Shown here piece by piece: positions 1 to 5,999 of a DNA stretch of 6,016 nucleotides. A program made the position numbers and the translations under genes. The notes below the pieces were generated by a model. It was not told where the DNA came from and did not search any database. It was given only the letters and a program-made list of their open reading frames with translations. Position 1 is the stretch's first letter. The number at the start of each line of letters is the position of its first letter. Source of the DNA: Nitrospinota bacterium (GTDB taxonomy: Bacteria; UBA8248); NCBI GenBank assembly GCA_003506735.1, contig DNYS01000246.1, forward strand, positions 3,493 to 9,508, given 5' to 3'.

Positions 1-90
1 CCGAGACGTGAGATAAATAAGCGGGCGGCCCGGCTCCGGCGGATCGTCTGAGGTTTCCGCGAAGCGAATATCTTTTATGGGGGGGGAGTC

Positions 91-1062
91 ATGGAATACA
101 CCAAAACCGAAGCAAAAGCCTATTGCAAAGAGCACATGAAGGGAATCTGGGCGGCTCTGACGACTCCTTTCGCCAAGGACGGCAGCCTGGACGAGCAAGG
201 CCTCAGGGCCAACGTCCGCACCTGCATCGATGACCTGAAGATCGACGGATTCTTTTGCAACGGATTGATGGGGGAATACTGGTCGCTCTCTCCCGAGGAG
301 CGCCGCCGGGCGCAGCACATCGTCTGCGAGGAAAGCCAGGGAAAGGCCCAGGTCATTCCGCATACCGCCCATATCAACCTCACCGAGGCTGTTGAGTTGA
401 CCAAGCACGCCGAGGAGGTCGGGGCCGACTATGCTATCCTAATCAATCCCATTTACGGCGCGCACGATGACGACGAAATTTTTCTCTATTTCAAAACGCT
501 TTGCGATCAGGTGGACATCGGCATTTCGCTCTTCAATCAGCCCAAGAGCGGCACCACGCTCAGCCCCGAGCTGATCGAGCGGCTGGCCGACATCGATAAT
601 ATTTGCTGCATCAAAAACGCCGTTCCGAGCATGGCGCACCAGATGGAGACCCGCCGCCGGGTGGGGGACCGGATCGTGGTCTGCGATCCCAACGAGGAGG
701 TGCTTTTGGTCAGCCTCGCCCACCTGGACATGCAGGTGCACATGTCCTCGCCGTGCCCCTACCTCTACCAGGTCCCCGGATACTCCCCCATCCGGGACTA
801 TTACGATGCGGCGATGGCGGGCGATATGAAAAAAGCCTGGGAGATCAACTACTCCCTCGAGCCTCTCCGCGCCGTCCGGAAGAAGTATTTCACCACCGGC
901 CCCAACGGCCGCACGACCGCCTTCATCAAGGAATGGACGACATGCCTCGGGCTGCCCGCGGGAGACGTTCGCCCGCCGGTCGTTTCCTTGACCCAGGCGG
1001 AAAAAGACGAATTCCGGAAGGATCTCGAAGCGACCGGACTCCTGGACAAGGTGAAGGCCTAG
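91..1062 (+). CDS. DapA/NAL-family (dihydrodipicolinate synthase-like) lyase with a variant active site
   Basis: A 323-residue cytoplasmic TIM-barrel protein of the DHDPS/N-acetylneuraminate lyase family, close to the usual 290-330 residues. Family members use a Schiff-base lysine for aldol cleavage, condensation or dehydration of 2-oxo acids. The N-terminal segment WAALTTPFAKDGSLD (20-34) is the typical first strand and loop. Lys175 in the CIKN strand (171-176) is the expected Schiff-base lysine. The loop that reads GTTGE in true DHDPS is GLMGE here (58-62), and the Tyr of the usual YNxP motif is Phe148 in LFNQP (147-151). Neither the Thr-Thr pair nor the Tyr of the proton relay is present, so true DapA function is unlikely. 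The C-terminal part (about 235-300) is the helical extension; its KEW...LGLPAGDVRPP stretch resembles family members acting on other 2-oxo acids. The start is ATG 91, behind a G-rich ribosome binding site at 79-88. Fold assignment is secure; the substrate is unknown. Confidence 0.9.
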   Translation: MEYTKTEAKAYCKEHMKGIWAALTTPFAKDGSLDEQGLRANVRTCIDDLKIDGFFCNGLMGEYWSLSPEERRRAQHIVCEESQGKAQVIPHTAHINLTEAVELTKHAEEVGADYAILINPIYGAHDDDEIFLYFKTLCDQVDIGISLFNQPKSGTTLSPELIERLADIDNICCIKNAVPSMAHQMETRRRVGDRIVVCDPNEEVLLVSLAHLDMQVHMSSPCPYLYQVPGYSPIRDYYDAAMAGDMKKAWEINYSLEPLRAVRKKYFTTGPNGRTTAFIKEWTTCLGLPAGDVRPPVVSLTQAEKDEFRKDLEATGLLDKVKA

Positions 1063-1064
1063 GC

Positions 1065-1089
1065 CGGAGCGGGCGCGCCTCCGTTTTTT
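1065..1089 (+). terminator. Rho-independent terminator after the first lyase gene
   Basis: A GC-rich stem CGGAG (1065-1069) pairs with CTCCG (1079-1083) around a 9-base loop and is followed at once by six T residues (1084-1089). It starts three bases after the stop codon. This is the standard intrinsic terminator layout, although the stem is only 5 bp. It implies that the lyase transcript mostly ends here and that the downstream genes have their own promoter. Confidence 0.65.
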
Positions 1090-1094
1090 GAGGT

Positions 1095-1118
1095 GGCGGC
1101 CCTTCACGGCGGGCCGCC
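1095..1118. repeat. Strong 8-bp inverted repeat (hairpin) just past the terminator
   Basis: GGCGGCCC (1095-1102) and GGGCCGCC (1111-1118) are perfect reverse complements separated by 8 bases. There is no T tract, so this is not a second classical terminator. It could back up termination, protect the 3' end of the transcript, or act from the other strand. Only the hairpin is seen; the role is inferred. Confidence 0.55.
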
Positions 1119-1416
1119 TGCCGGGGAAATTTTCCGGAACTGGGGAAATGGAAATACAATCCGCTTGTGCGGCGGCGTCGTTGCGATTTCGGTCGTTGAA
1201 AATTCGAAGGAAACTTCCCGGTTCCGGCCTGACGCGATCTCCGTTGCCGCTGCGGTTGTTCCTTCCTGCCTCCCGGCCCGCCAGAATGAACGCGAGCGCG
1301 CCGGTTCGGCGCCCGTGATTTCGATGATCTTCCGTATTTAGCGGCATATTCAATCCGGATGGCTCTGTGCGGGTTGCCGTGGCGGTTGCCGGACGGCGCG
1401 CCGGCAGTGGGAGGTT

Positions 1417-1435
1417 CGCCCGCCTCATGCGGGCG
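1417..1435. repeat. 7-bp hairpin with 5-base loop in the leader of the acyl-CoA dehydrogenase gene
   Basis: CGCCCGC (1417-1423) and GCGGGCG (1429-1435) are perfectly complementary around the loop CTCAT. The hairpin lies about 95 bases upstream of the next start codon and has no T tract. It could be a leader RNA structure or a protein-binding dyad. No known riboswitch class is recognisable. Confidence 0.5.
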
Positions 1436-1517
1436 GTCGAGGCCATGGATCGGCCCGATTTCAGCGGTTCCGGCTTCGCATCAACGGCGTCTCCATGATT
1501 GAGCCGTGCGTTGCGAT

Positions 1518-1523
1518 AAGGAG
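1518..1523 (+). promoter_or_regulatory. Shine-Dalgarno AAGGAG that fixes the start at 1530
   Basis: AAGGAG lies 6 bases before ATG 1530. An upstream in-frame GTG at 1506 would give eight extra residues that do not look like the family N-terminus and would put this site inside the gene. The overlapping ATG at 1526 is in another frame. The site therefore supports 1530, from which the protein begins MDFKLTDEQ as acyl-CoA dehydrogenases usually do. Confidence 0.8.
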
Positions 1524-1529
1524 ATATGG

Positions 1530-2723
1530 ATGGACTTCAAGCTGACGGATGAACAACGCGCCCTGCAGATGCTTGCCCGTGAATATGCGGAAAAATCGGT
1601 CCGCCCCATCGCGGCGGAATACGATCGCCGCCAGGAGGCCTCCGATTGTGTTCCCTGGGAGGTGCTCGAGGAGGGCTCGAAGCTCGGGTTGCGCACCCTT
1701 GCGATCTCGGAGAAATGGGGGGGCGGCGGCGCGGACATGCTCACCCTCTCCATCGTGGGAGAAGAGCTCGGCGCGGGCGATCTCGGCGTGGCGGCCACCT
1801 TCGATCAGACCTGGAAATTCAGCCCCATCGTCGAACATTGGACAAACGACGAGCAGAGAGAGCGGTTCATCCCTCCCATGATTGAGGACCATCGTTTCCT
1901 GTTGGCCACCTGCATCACCGAGCCCGGGGCCGGCACCGATCACGTATTGCCCTATGCCGCCCCCGGAGCGGGGGTGCAGATGCGGGCGGAGAGAAGCGGA
2001 AATTCCTACAAGCTGAACGGGACCAAACAATTTATCAGCAACGGCGGAACGGCAAAGCTCTATATCGTCTACGCGCGGACCGACAAAACCCAGGGCGGCA
2101 TCAAGGGGATCACCCCGTTTCTGGTTCCACATGACACGCCGGGCCTCAGCGTAGGCCGCGTACACGACAAAATGGGCCGGCGCCTTCTCAGCAACGCCAC
2201 CCTCGTTTTTGAGGATGCCGAGGTGCCCGCCGCCAACCGCCTCGGAGAAGAAAACGGCGCCGAGACCCTGCGCAACTCGCGGATCGGCCGGGGAAGGGGA
2301 GGCTACGGGGCCACCGTTCTGGGGGCGGGCCGCGCCGCTTTCGAGGAGGCCGTGAAATATTCGCAGGAACGCATTCAGGGCGGTAAGCCCATCGGCCAGC
2401 ACCAGGCGGTCGCCCAGATGATCGGGGAGATGTACACCCGCCTGGAGGTCGCCCGGTCGGCCCTTTGGCGCGCCTCATGGAGCGTGGATTACGCAGAGGA
2501 ATACGATCCCAAGTTTGCCTGGCTCACCAAGGTCTTTTGCTCGGAAGCCGCCTATGAGGTCTGCCGCCTGGCGCTCGAGGTCCACGGCGGGATGGGCTAT
2601 ATGCGGGAGTGCCCCGTCGAGAAATATCTGCGGGACGTGATTTCCTTTCTCCACGGGGCCGGGAACAACCACATCTTCCGGATCAAAATGAGTTCGCACA
2701 TCACCGGATTGCCTGTGTCCTGA
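1530..2723 (+). CDS. Acyl-CoA dehydrogenase-family flavoprotein lacking the usual catalytic glutamate
   Basis: A 397-residue protein of normal family length with the three expected parts: N-terminal helical domain (about 1-120), beta domain (about 121-235) and C-terminal helical domain (about 240-390). The first family signature is CITEPGAGTD (128-137). KLNGTKQFISNG (161-172) and the HGGMGYMRECPVEKYLRD block (352-369) are also typical. Such enzymes bind FAD and usually oxidise acyl-CoA thioesters, passing electrons to ETF. The catalytic Glu of medium- and short-chain enzymes (the Glu of YEGT) is replaced by His375 in FLHGAGNN. The alternative Glu site used by isovaleryl- and long-chain enzymes aligns with Gly255 in RIGRGRGG. 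About eight extra residues follow the first signature (roughly 138-150). The fold is clear, but ordinary alpha,beta-dehydrogenation is doubtful. 3-sulfinopropionyl-CoA desulfinase is a known family member that lacks the Glu and does not dehydrogenate. No signal peptide is visible, so the protein is probably cytoplasmic. Confidence 0.9.
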   Translation: MDFKLTDEQRALQMLAREYAEKSVRPIAAEYDRRQEASDCVPWEVLEEGSKLGLRTLAISEKWGGGGADMLTLSIVGEELGAGDLGVAATFDQTWKFSPIVEHWTNDEQRERFIPPMIEDHRFLLATCITEPGAGTDHVLPYAAPGAGVQMRAERSGNSYKLNGTKQFISNGGTAKLYIVYARTDKTQGGIKGITPFLVPHDTPGLSVGRVHDKMGRRLLSNATLVFEDAEVPAANRLGEENGAETLRNSRIGRGRGGYGATVLGAGRAAFEEAVKYSQERIQGGKPIGQHQAVAQMIGEMYTRLEVARSALWRASWSVDYAEEYDPKFAWLTKVFCSEAAYEVCRLALEVHGGMGYMRECPVEKYLRDVISFLHGAGNNHIFRIKMSSHITGLPVS

Positions 2724-2752
2724 GGCGGATGGACGTGCCGCGGTCCGATGAG

Positions 2753-2788
2753 CCGGGTCCCGGGGAGCAGACGGCGGGGCCGGTTTTT
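2753..2788 (+). terminator. Possible weak terminator after the acyl-CoA dehydrogenase gene
   Basis: CCGG (2753-2756) plus CCC (2759-2761) can pair with GGG (2776-2778) plus CCGG (2780-2783), followed by five T residues (2784-2788). The stem has small bulges and a loop of about 14 bases, so it is far from ideal. The T tract also overlaps the promoter-like element below. Both readings are possible, and they could both hold. Confidence 0.3.
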
Positions 2789-2796
2789 GCTAAAAT
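2788..2796 (+). promoter_or_regulatory. Extended -10 promoter candidate (TGCTAAAAT) for the hydrolase gene
   Basis: TG-C-TAAAAT fits the extended -10 pattern TGN-TATAAT with five of six hexamer positions and follows a T run. No good -35 hexamer lies 16-18 bases upstream, which extended -10 promoters tolerate. Transcription would begin near 2802-2804, about 63 bases before the ATG, placing the 26-bp tandem duplication in the 5' untranslated leader. Confidence 0.45.
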
Positions 2797-2798
2797 TG

Positions 2799-2850
2799 GG
2801 GGTATCCGGGAAATAAGGAATTCAGGGGTATCCGGGAAATAAGGAATTCA
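2799..2850. repeat. Perfect 26-bp tandem duplication in the hydrolase leader
   Basis: Copy one (2799-2824) and copy two (2825-2850) are identical over all 26 bases and directly adjacent. Each begins GGGGTATCCGGG and ends AAGGAATTCA, so each carries an AAGGAA purine stretch resembling a ribosome binding site. The functional ribosome binding site (2852-2858) begins two bases after copy two. The array lies between the promoter-like element and the start codon. Perfect identity points to a recent slippage-type duplication or a maintained regulatory element. Confidence 0.95.
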
Positions 2851-2865
2851 AAGGGGGAAATTTAG

Positions 2866-4623
2866 ATGAGTGAAGTCCCAGAGGTCGAAGCGCGCACCGA
2901 GGATCGGGACGGCATGCGCATCACCTGGCATCAGCCGATTCCGGTGGACGACGGTCTTGTCCTCCGGTCCGACGTATACCGGCCCATCGAGGATGGAAAA
3001 TATCCGGTAATCCTGACCTACGGAATTTACGCGAAGGGCGTCGCCTATCAGGAGGGCTACCCCCACCAGTGGGGAAAAATGGTCGAGGACTACCCGGAGA
3101 TCCTCGAAGGCTCGACCAACAAGTACCAAAACTGGGAAGTCACCGACCCCGAGCGCTGGATCCCGCACGGCTATGTGTGCCTCCGCATTGATTCACGCGG
3201 CGCCGGCTGGTCTCCGGGATTCATGTCCCCGAACTGCCCGAGGGAGATCGAGGACCTCTACCAGTGTATCGAGTGGGCGGGCACCCAGGAATGGAGCAAC
3301 GGCAAGGTCGGGATGCTCGGCATTTCCTACTACTCGCGGAACCAGTGGCGCGTCGCGGCCAAACATCCGCCCCATCTCGCCGCGATTATCCCGTGGGAGG
3401 GAGGGAACGATCCCTACCGGGATTCGGGCTACCACGGCGGCATCCTGAGCCAGTTCACCAAGCTTTGGTCCAAGGTCCAGGTGGCCAACGTGCAGTACGG
3501 GCGGGGGGAGAGCGCGAGGAAGAACCCGAACACGGGAGAATCCGCCGCCGGGCCCGTCACCCTCTCGGACGAGGAGCTGGCCGCCAACCGGGACAACGCT
3601 TTCCAGTCGCTGAAATCGCACCCTCTCGACGACGAGTGGCACCAGGTGCGCCGGGCCGATTTTTCTCAGATTCAGGTGCCGCTTCTCTCGTGCGCCAACT
3701 GGGGCGGTCAGGGCATCCATCCCCGGGGCAATTTTAACGGGTTCATCGAGTCAGCCTCGGAGCAGAAATGGCTCGAAGCCCACGGCGATTCCCACTGGTC
3801 GCTTTTTTCGAGCGACTACGGCCTGGACCTTCAAAAGCGCTTTTTCGATCACTTCCTCAAGGACATCGATAACGGCTGGGACAAAACCCCGCGGGTGATG
3901 CTCAACATCCGCCATGCCGACGGGCGGTTCGTCCGGCGGGACGAAAACGAGTGGCCGATCGCCCGCATCCAGTGGACGAAATTCTATCTCGACACGGCGA
4001 ACAAGGCCCTCAGCCGGGAGCCGATCCCCGATGCGGGAGAGATCGAATACGATGCCCTTGGCGATGGCGTTACCTTCTGGATGCCCCCGCTCGAAGAAGA
4101 GATGGAAATCACCGGTCCGATGGCCTCCAAGCTCTTCGTCTCCTCATCCACCGAGGACGCCGATCTGTTCCTGGTCCTCCGGGTGTTCGATCCGGACGGA
4201 AAGGAAATCACCTTCATGGGATCGACCGATCCGAACACGGCCATCGCGAACGGCTGGCTGCGCGTCTCGCACCGGGCGCTCGATCCGGAAAAGAGTACGG
4301 AATACCGGCCCTACCATCCGCATGACCGGATCGAGCCCCTGGAGCCCGGCGAGATCTACGAATGCGACGTGGAGATCGTCTCCTCGTGCATCGTCGTTCC
4401 CAAGGGGTGGCGGGTGGCGTTCTCGGTCCGGGGACAGGACTATATATACTCCGGCGAGCTGGCCGAGTTCGCCAAGAAGTTTCATTACGGCACCCGGGGA
4501 ACCGGCGGCATGGTCCATAGGGACCCCGACGACCGCCCGATGTCCGTCTTCGGCGGGCGGGTGAAGCTTCACGCCGGGGGCGGCCGGGACGCCTATTTGC
4601 TGCTGCCCATCATTCCGGCTTAG
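2866..4623 (+). CDS. CocE/NonD-family alpha/beta hydrolase (X-Pro dipeptidyl-peptidase-like)
   Basis: A 585-residue protein of normal length for the CocE/PepX-type family, whose members hydrolyse esters or amides such as cocaine, acyl-lactams or X-Pro peptides. The hydrolase domain covers about 15-340. It has the strand motif RIDSRGAGWSPG (107-118) and the nucleophile elbow GISY with Ser154. It ends with HGDSHW, where His310 aligns with the catalytic His, and FFDHFLKDIDNGW (326-338). The C-terminal jelly-roll domain (about 345-583) includes LFVSSSTEDADLFLVLRVFDPDG and FSVRGQDY. The Asp normally found in a GWxD motif is missing; the matching segment reads CANWGGQGIHPRGN (276-289), with Gly280 at the Asp position. 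Another residue would have to orient the His, or activity is altered. There is no signal peptide. ATG 2866 has AGGGGGA seven bases upstream. It is separated by more than 100 bases from both neighbours and is probably transcribed from its own promoter. Substrate unknown. Confidence 0.9.
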   Translation: MSEVPEVEARTEDRDGMRITWHQPIPVDDGLVLRSDVYRPIEDGKYPVILTYGIYAKGVAYQEGYPHQWGKMVEDYPEILEGSTNKYQNWEVTDPERWIPHGYVCLRIDSRGAGWSPGFMSPNCPREIEDLYQCIEWAGTQEWSNGKVGMLGISYYSRNQWRVAAKHPPHLAAIIPWEGGNDPYRDSGYHGGILSQFTKLWSKVQVANVQYGRGESARKNPNTGESAAGPVTLSDEELAANRDNAFQSLKSHPLDDEWHQVRRADFSQIQVPLLSCANWGGQGIHPRGNFNGFIESASEQKWLEAHGDSHWSLFSSDYGLDLQKRFFDHFLKDIDNGWDKTPRVMLNIRHADGRFVRRDENEWPIARIQWTKFYLDTANKALSREPIPDAGEIEYDALGDGVTFWMPPLEEEMEITGPMASKLFVSSSTEDADLFLVLRVFDPDGKEITFMGSTDPNTAIANGWLRVSHRALDPEKSTEYRPYHPHDRIEPLEPGEIYECDVEIVSSCIVVPKGWRVAFSVRGQDYIYSGELAEFAKKFHYGTRGTGGMVHRDPDDRPMSVFGGRVKLHAGGGRDAYLLLPIIPA

Positions 4624-4680
4624 AGGGGCGGCAAGCCCGTCTTCGGTGGGATATGATGCGGAACGCGGCGAAAGCGGATG

Positions 4681-4686
4681 TAAAAT
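4681..4686 (+). promoter_or_regulatory. -10-like TAAAAT upstream of the second lyase gene
   Basis: TAAAAT in the 110-base gap matches a -10 box at five of six positions. It is the same hexamer as in the candidate promoter of the hydrolase gene. No convincing -35 is seen, and the preceding TG is adjacent instead of one base away. It would give a leader of about 40 bases. Confidence 0.3.
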
Positions 4687-4733
4687 TTGTCCGGTGATTT
4701 GCTCGAATATTTGGACAGGACGGGAGTTCGACG

Positions 4734-5672
4734 ATGACAAATGCGGAACGGTACCGCCACCTGGCCGCCTGCGTGGTTCCATTTACGGAGAGCGGTGAAA
4801 TCGATCGGGAAGGCCTCGAAGCCCAGGTCGCCGAATTGGCCGAGACCGGCCTCATGAACGGATTTGTCGTGAACGCCCACGCCGGCGAGGGGGACAGCCT
4901 CACCTACGAAGAGCGGATGCAAGTCGTTGAAATCGTCGCCCGTACCGCCAAATCGCACGGCCTCCTCACCGTCGCGGGAATTTCTCCATACCCGGATACG
5001 ACCGAGGGCGCCATCCGCGTATCCCGTGACTCGCTGGAGCGCGGGGCGGACGCTTCCTTGATGATGGCTCCCTGCTGGTTCTCATGGGGGATCGACGGTC
5101 CGCTCGTGCGGAAGTTTTGCGAGGAGGTTCTGGAGGCCGTGGACCTTCCCATGCTCTATTTCGTGATGGGCGCCTATTCGGGGGTGAAATACACGGCCGA
5201 GGTCGTTCGCGAGATCTGCCAGGTGCCGGGCGTGGTGGGCGTGAAGGATACGACCTGGACAACCGCCAGCTTCGAGAACAATCTTCACGGCATCCGGGAA
5301 CTGGATCGGGACGTGGCCGTCCTGACCGGGAACGATACCCTTCTTTTTTACAACTTTCTGGCCGGCGCGGACGGCACCCTTCTCATATTCCACACCCTTT
5401 GCCCCGATCTCATCGTGGGGATGTTCAATGCGGTGAAAGAGGGAGATATTTCCGCCGCAAAGACGCTCCACGAGAAGGTGGACCGTCTGGCCCGCGTCCT
5501 TTTCGAGCCGCCCATGATCAACATGGTCCCGAGGATGAAGGCCGCCCTTTACCTGTCCGGAAAGCTCCCCTCGATGGCGGTGCGGGCCCCCCTGGAGGTT
5601 CCCGGCGAGGAAACCCTGGGGCGCATCCGGAAGGCGCTCGAATTCGCCGAAATCGAGGTCAAGAACGCCTGA
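4734..5672 (+). CDS. DapA/NAL-family lyase, second divergent copy
   Basis: A 312-residue cytoplasmic TIM-barrel protein of the DHDPS/N-acetylneuraminate lyase family, with the N-terminal pattern VVPFTESGEIDREGLEAQV (14-32). The Schiff-base lysine is Lys171 in VGVKDTT (168-174). The active-site tyrosine is Tyr142 in MLYFVMGAYSG (140-150), so two of the central catalytic residues are kept. The DHDPS loop GTTGE is NAHAGE here (47-52), without the Thr-Thr pair, and the Asn and Pro after the Tyr are also changed. LTGNDTLLFYNFLAGADGTL (197-216) is the usual late-barrel motif. Probable reaction: aldol cleavage or dehydration of a 2-oxo acid; lysine biosynthesis is unlikely. ATG 4734 has GGGAG seven bases upstream. 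It is clearly divergent from the lyase at 91-1062, so the two are not a recent duplication and probably act on different substrates. Confidence 0.9.
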   Translation: MTNAERYRHLAACVVPFTESGEIDREGLEAQVAELAETGLMNGFVVNAHAGEGDSLTYEERMQVVEIVARTAKSHGLLTVAGISPYPDTTEGAIRVSRDSLERGADASLMMAPCWFSWGIDGPLVRKFCEEVLEAVDLPMLYFVMGAYSGVKYTAEVVREICQVPGVVGVKDTTWTTASFENNLHGIRELDRDVAVLTGNDTLLFYNFLAGADGTLLIFHTLCPDLIVGMFNAVKEGDISAAKTLHEKVDRLARVLFEPPMINMVPRMKAALYLSGKLPSMAVRAPLEVPGEETLGRIRKALEFAEIEVKNA

Positions 5673-5745
5673 TCGCCCGCGCAAAAACCGGGTGCGATAT
5701 CCCCCCAGGTGGTTCATTCGGGTTGGAGATGGTGGATCGCCGGTA

Positions 5746-5772
5746 GCGGAGCCCCGAATCTCCGCGCATTTT
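5746..5772 (+). terminator. Possible intrinsic terminator after the second lyase gene
   Basis: GCGGAG (5746-5751) and CTCCGC (5760-5765) form a perfect 6-bp stem with an 8-base loop. Four T residues (5769-5772) follow three bases later. The offset and the short T tract make it a weaker candidate than the one at 1065-1089. It lies 73 bases after the stop codon. Confidence 0.4.
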
Positions 5773-5780
5773 CTGTAGCT

Positions 5781-5999
5781 GTGGATTTAACAAAAGGCGC
5801 TATGTTTCATCCACTGGCGGCAGGCCGCCCGCGAGCGGGGAAGCTGCACCCGGAGTGAGTGGGTTTCAGGAGCTTGAGGGAGTTTAACGGCGAACGGTTC
5901 GCATGCTTTTCAGGGCTCGCCGGAGCCCGCGCCGGACCCTGTCTGGGCACTGGCGCACCCTACGTGACCGAAAGTACGTCAGGCAAGGAGAAGACACTC
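5781..5999 (+). other. Hairpin-rich leader before the gene that starts at 6000
   Basis: This non-coding stretch holds a chain of inverted repeats. They are GTGGATttAAC/GTTtcATCCAC (5781-5791 and 5804-5814, 9 of 11 paired); GGCGG/CCGCC with a 4-base loop (5816-5829); CCCG/CGGG (5828-5839, overlapping the previous one); the odd palindrome GCGAAC-G-GTTCGC (5890-5902); GGGCTC/GAGCCC with a GCCG tetraloop (5913-5928); and ACGTG/TACGT (5962-5966 and 5975-5979, one G-U pair) shortly before the ribosome binding site. The density suggests a structured RNA leader or the edge of a mobile element. I do not recognise a known riboswitch or element family. Confidence 0.45.
5985..5990 (+). promoter_or_regulatory. 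Shine-Dalgarno AAGGAG for the truncated gene
   Basis: AAGGAG lies nine bases before ATG 6000. It is the main evidence that a real gene begins at the window edge. Confidence 0.6.

Larger units (their letters stand above)
1119..1529. other. Non-coding gap with hairpins, no credible gene
   Basis: No reading frame here has both a plausible ribosome binding site and protein-like composition. The short + strand frames are Arg/Pro/Ser-rich. A long minus-strand frame crossing the region is the antisense shadow of the first lyase gene. Structures seen: an imperfect palindrome around 1121-1137 (CCGG...CCGG flanking an AAATTT core); GCCGG/CCGGC at 1388-1392 and 1401-1405; and a 7-bp hairpin at 1417-1435. 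A TACAAT hexamer at 1155-1160 resembles a -10 box but has no good -35 partner. The promoter for the acyl-CoA dehydrogenase gene probably lies in this gap, but I cannot place it. Confidence 0.5.

Noticed and set aside
1..90. C-terminal tail of an upstream gene (frame 1 is open to a TGA at 49-51) and a GATAAA -10-like element near 12-17
   Set aside because: Sixteen codons cannot be assigned to a protein, and the hexamer is a weak match with no -35 in the window. The region is simply upstream sequence of the first lyase gene.
439..1446. Long minus-strand open frame of 335 codons opposite the first lyase gene and its downstream gap
   Set aside because: It is mostly antisense to a clear enzyme gene, Arg/Gly/Ala-rich with no recognisable motifs, and crosses the terminator and hairpins. 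GC-rich DNA produces such frames by chance.
1506..1529. In-frame GTG start eight codons upstream for the acyl-CoA dehydrogenase
   Set aside because: The AAGGAG at 1518-1523 would lie inside the gene, and the extra residues do not match the family N-terminus; ATG 1530 is better.
1461..2402. Minus-strand open frame of 313 codons opposite the acyl-CoA dehydrogenase gene
   Set aside because: It is a shadow of a well-supported gene, with no ribosome binding site or family motif seen.
4636..4650. CCC...GGG stem with a TTC(G) loop after the hydrolase gene as a terminator
   Set aside because: Only three GC pairs plus wobble pairs and no T tract follow; too weak to call.
5692..5700. GTGCG as a possible group II intron 5' end before the structured tail region
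   Set aside because: Five bases are too little evidence. The distance to ATG 6000 is short for intron domains I-III, and no domain V or reverse transcriptase is visible in the window.
5781..5930. Known riboswitch (cobalamin, TPP, glycine, c-di-GMP considered)
   Set aside because: The conserved core blocks of these classes are not found in the right order; only generic hairpins are seen.
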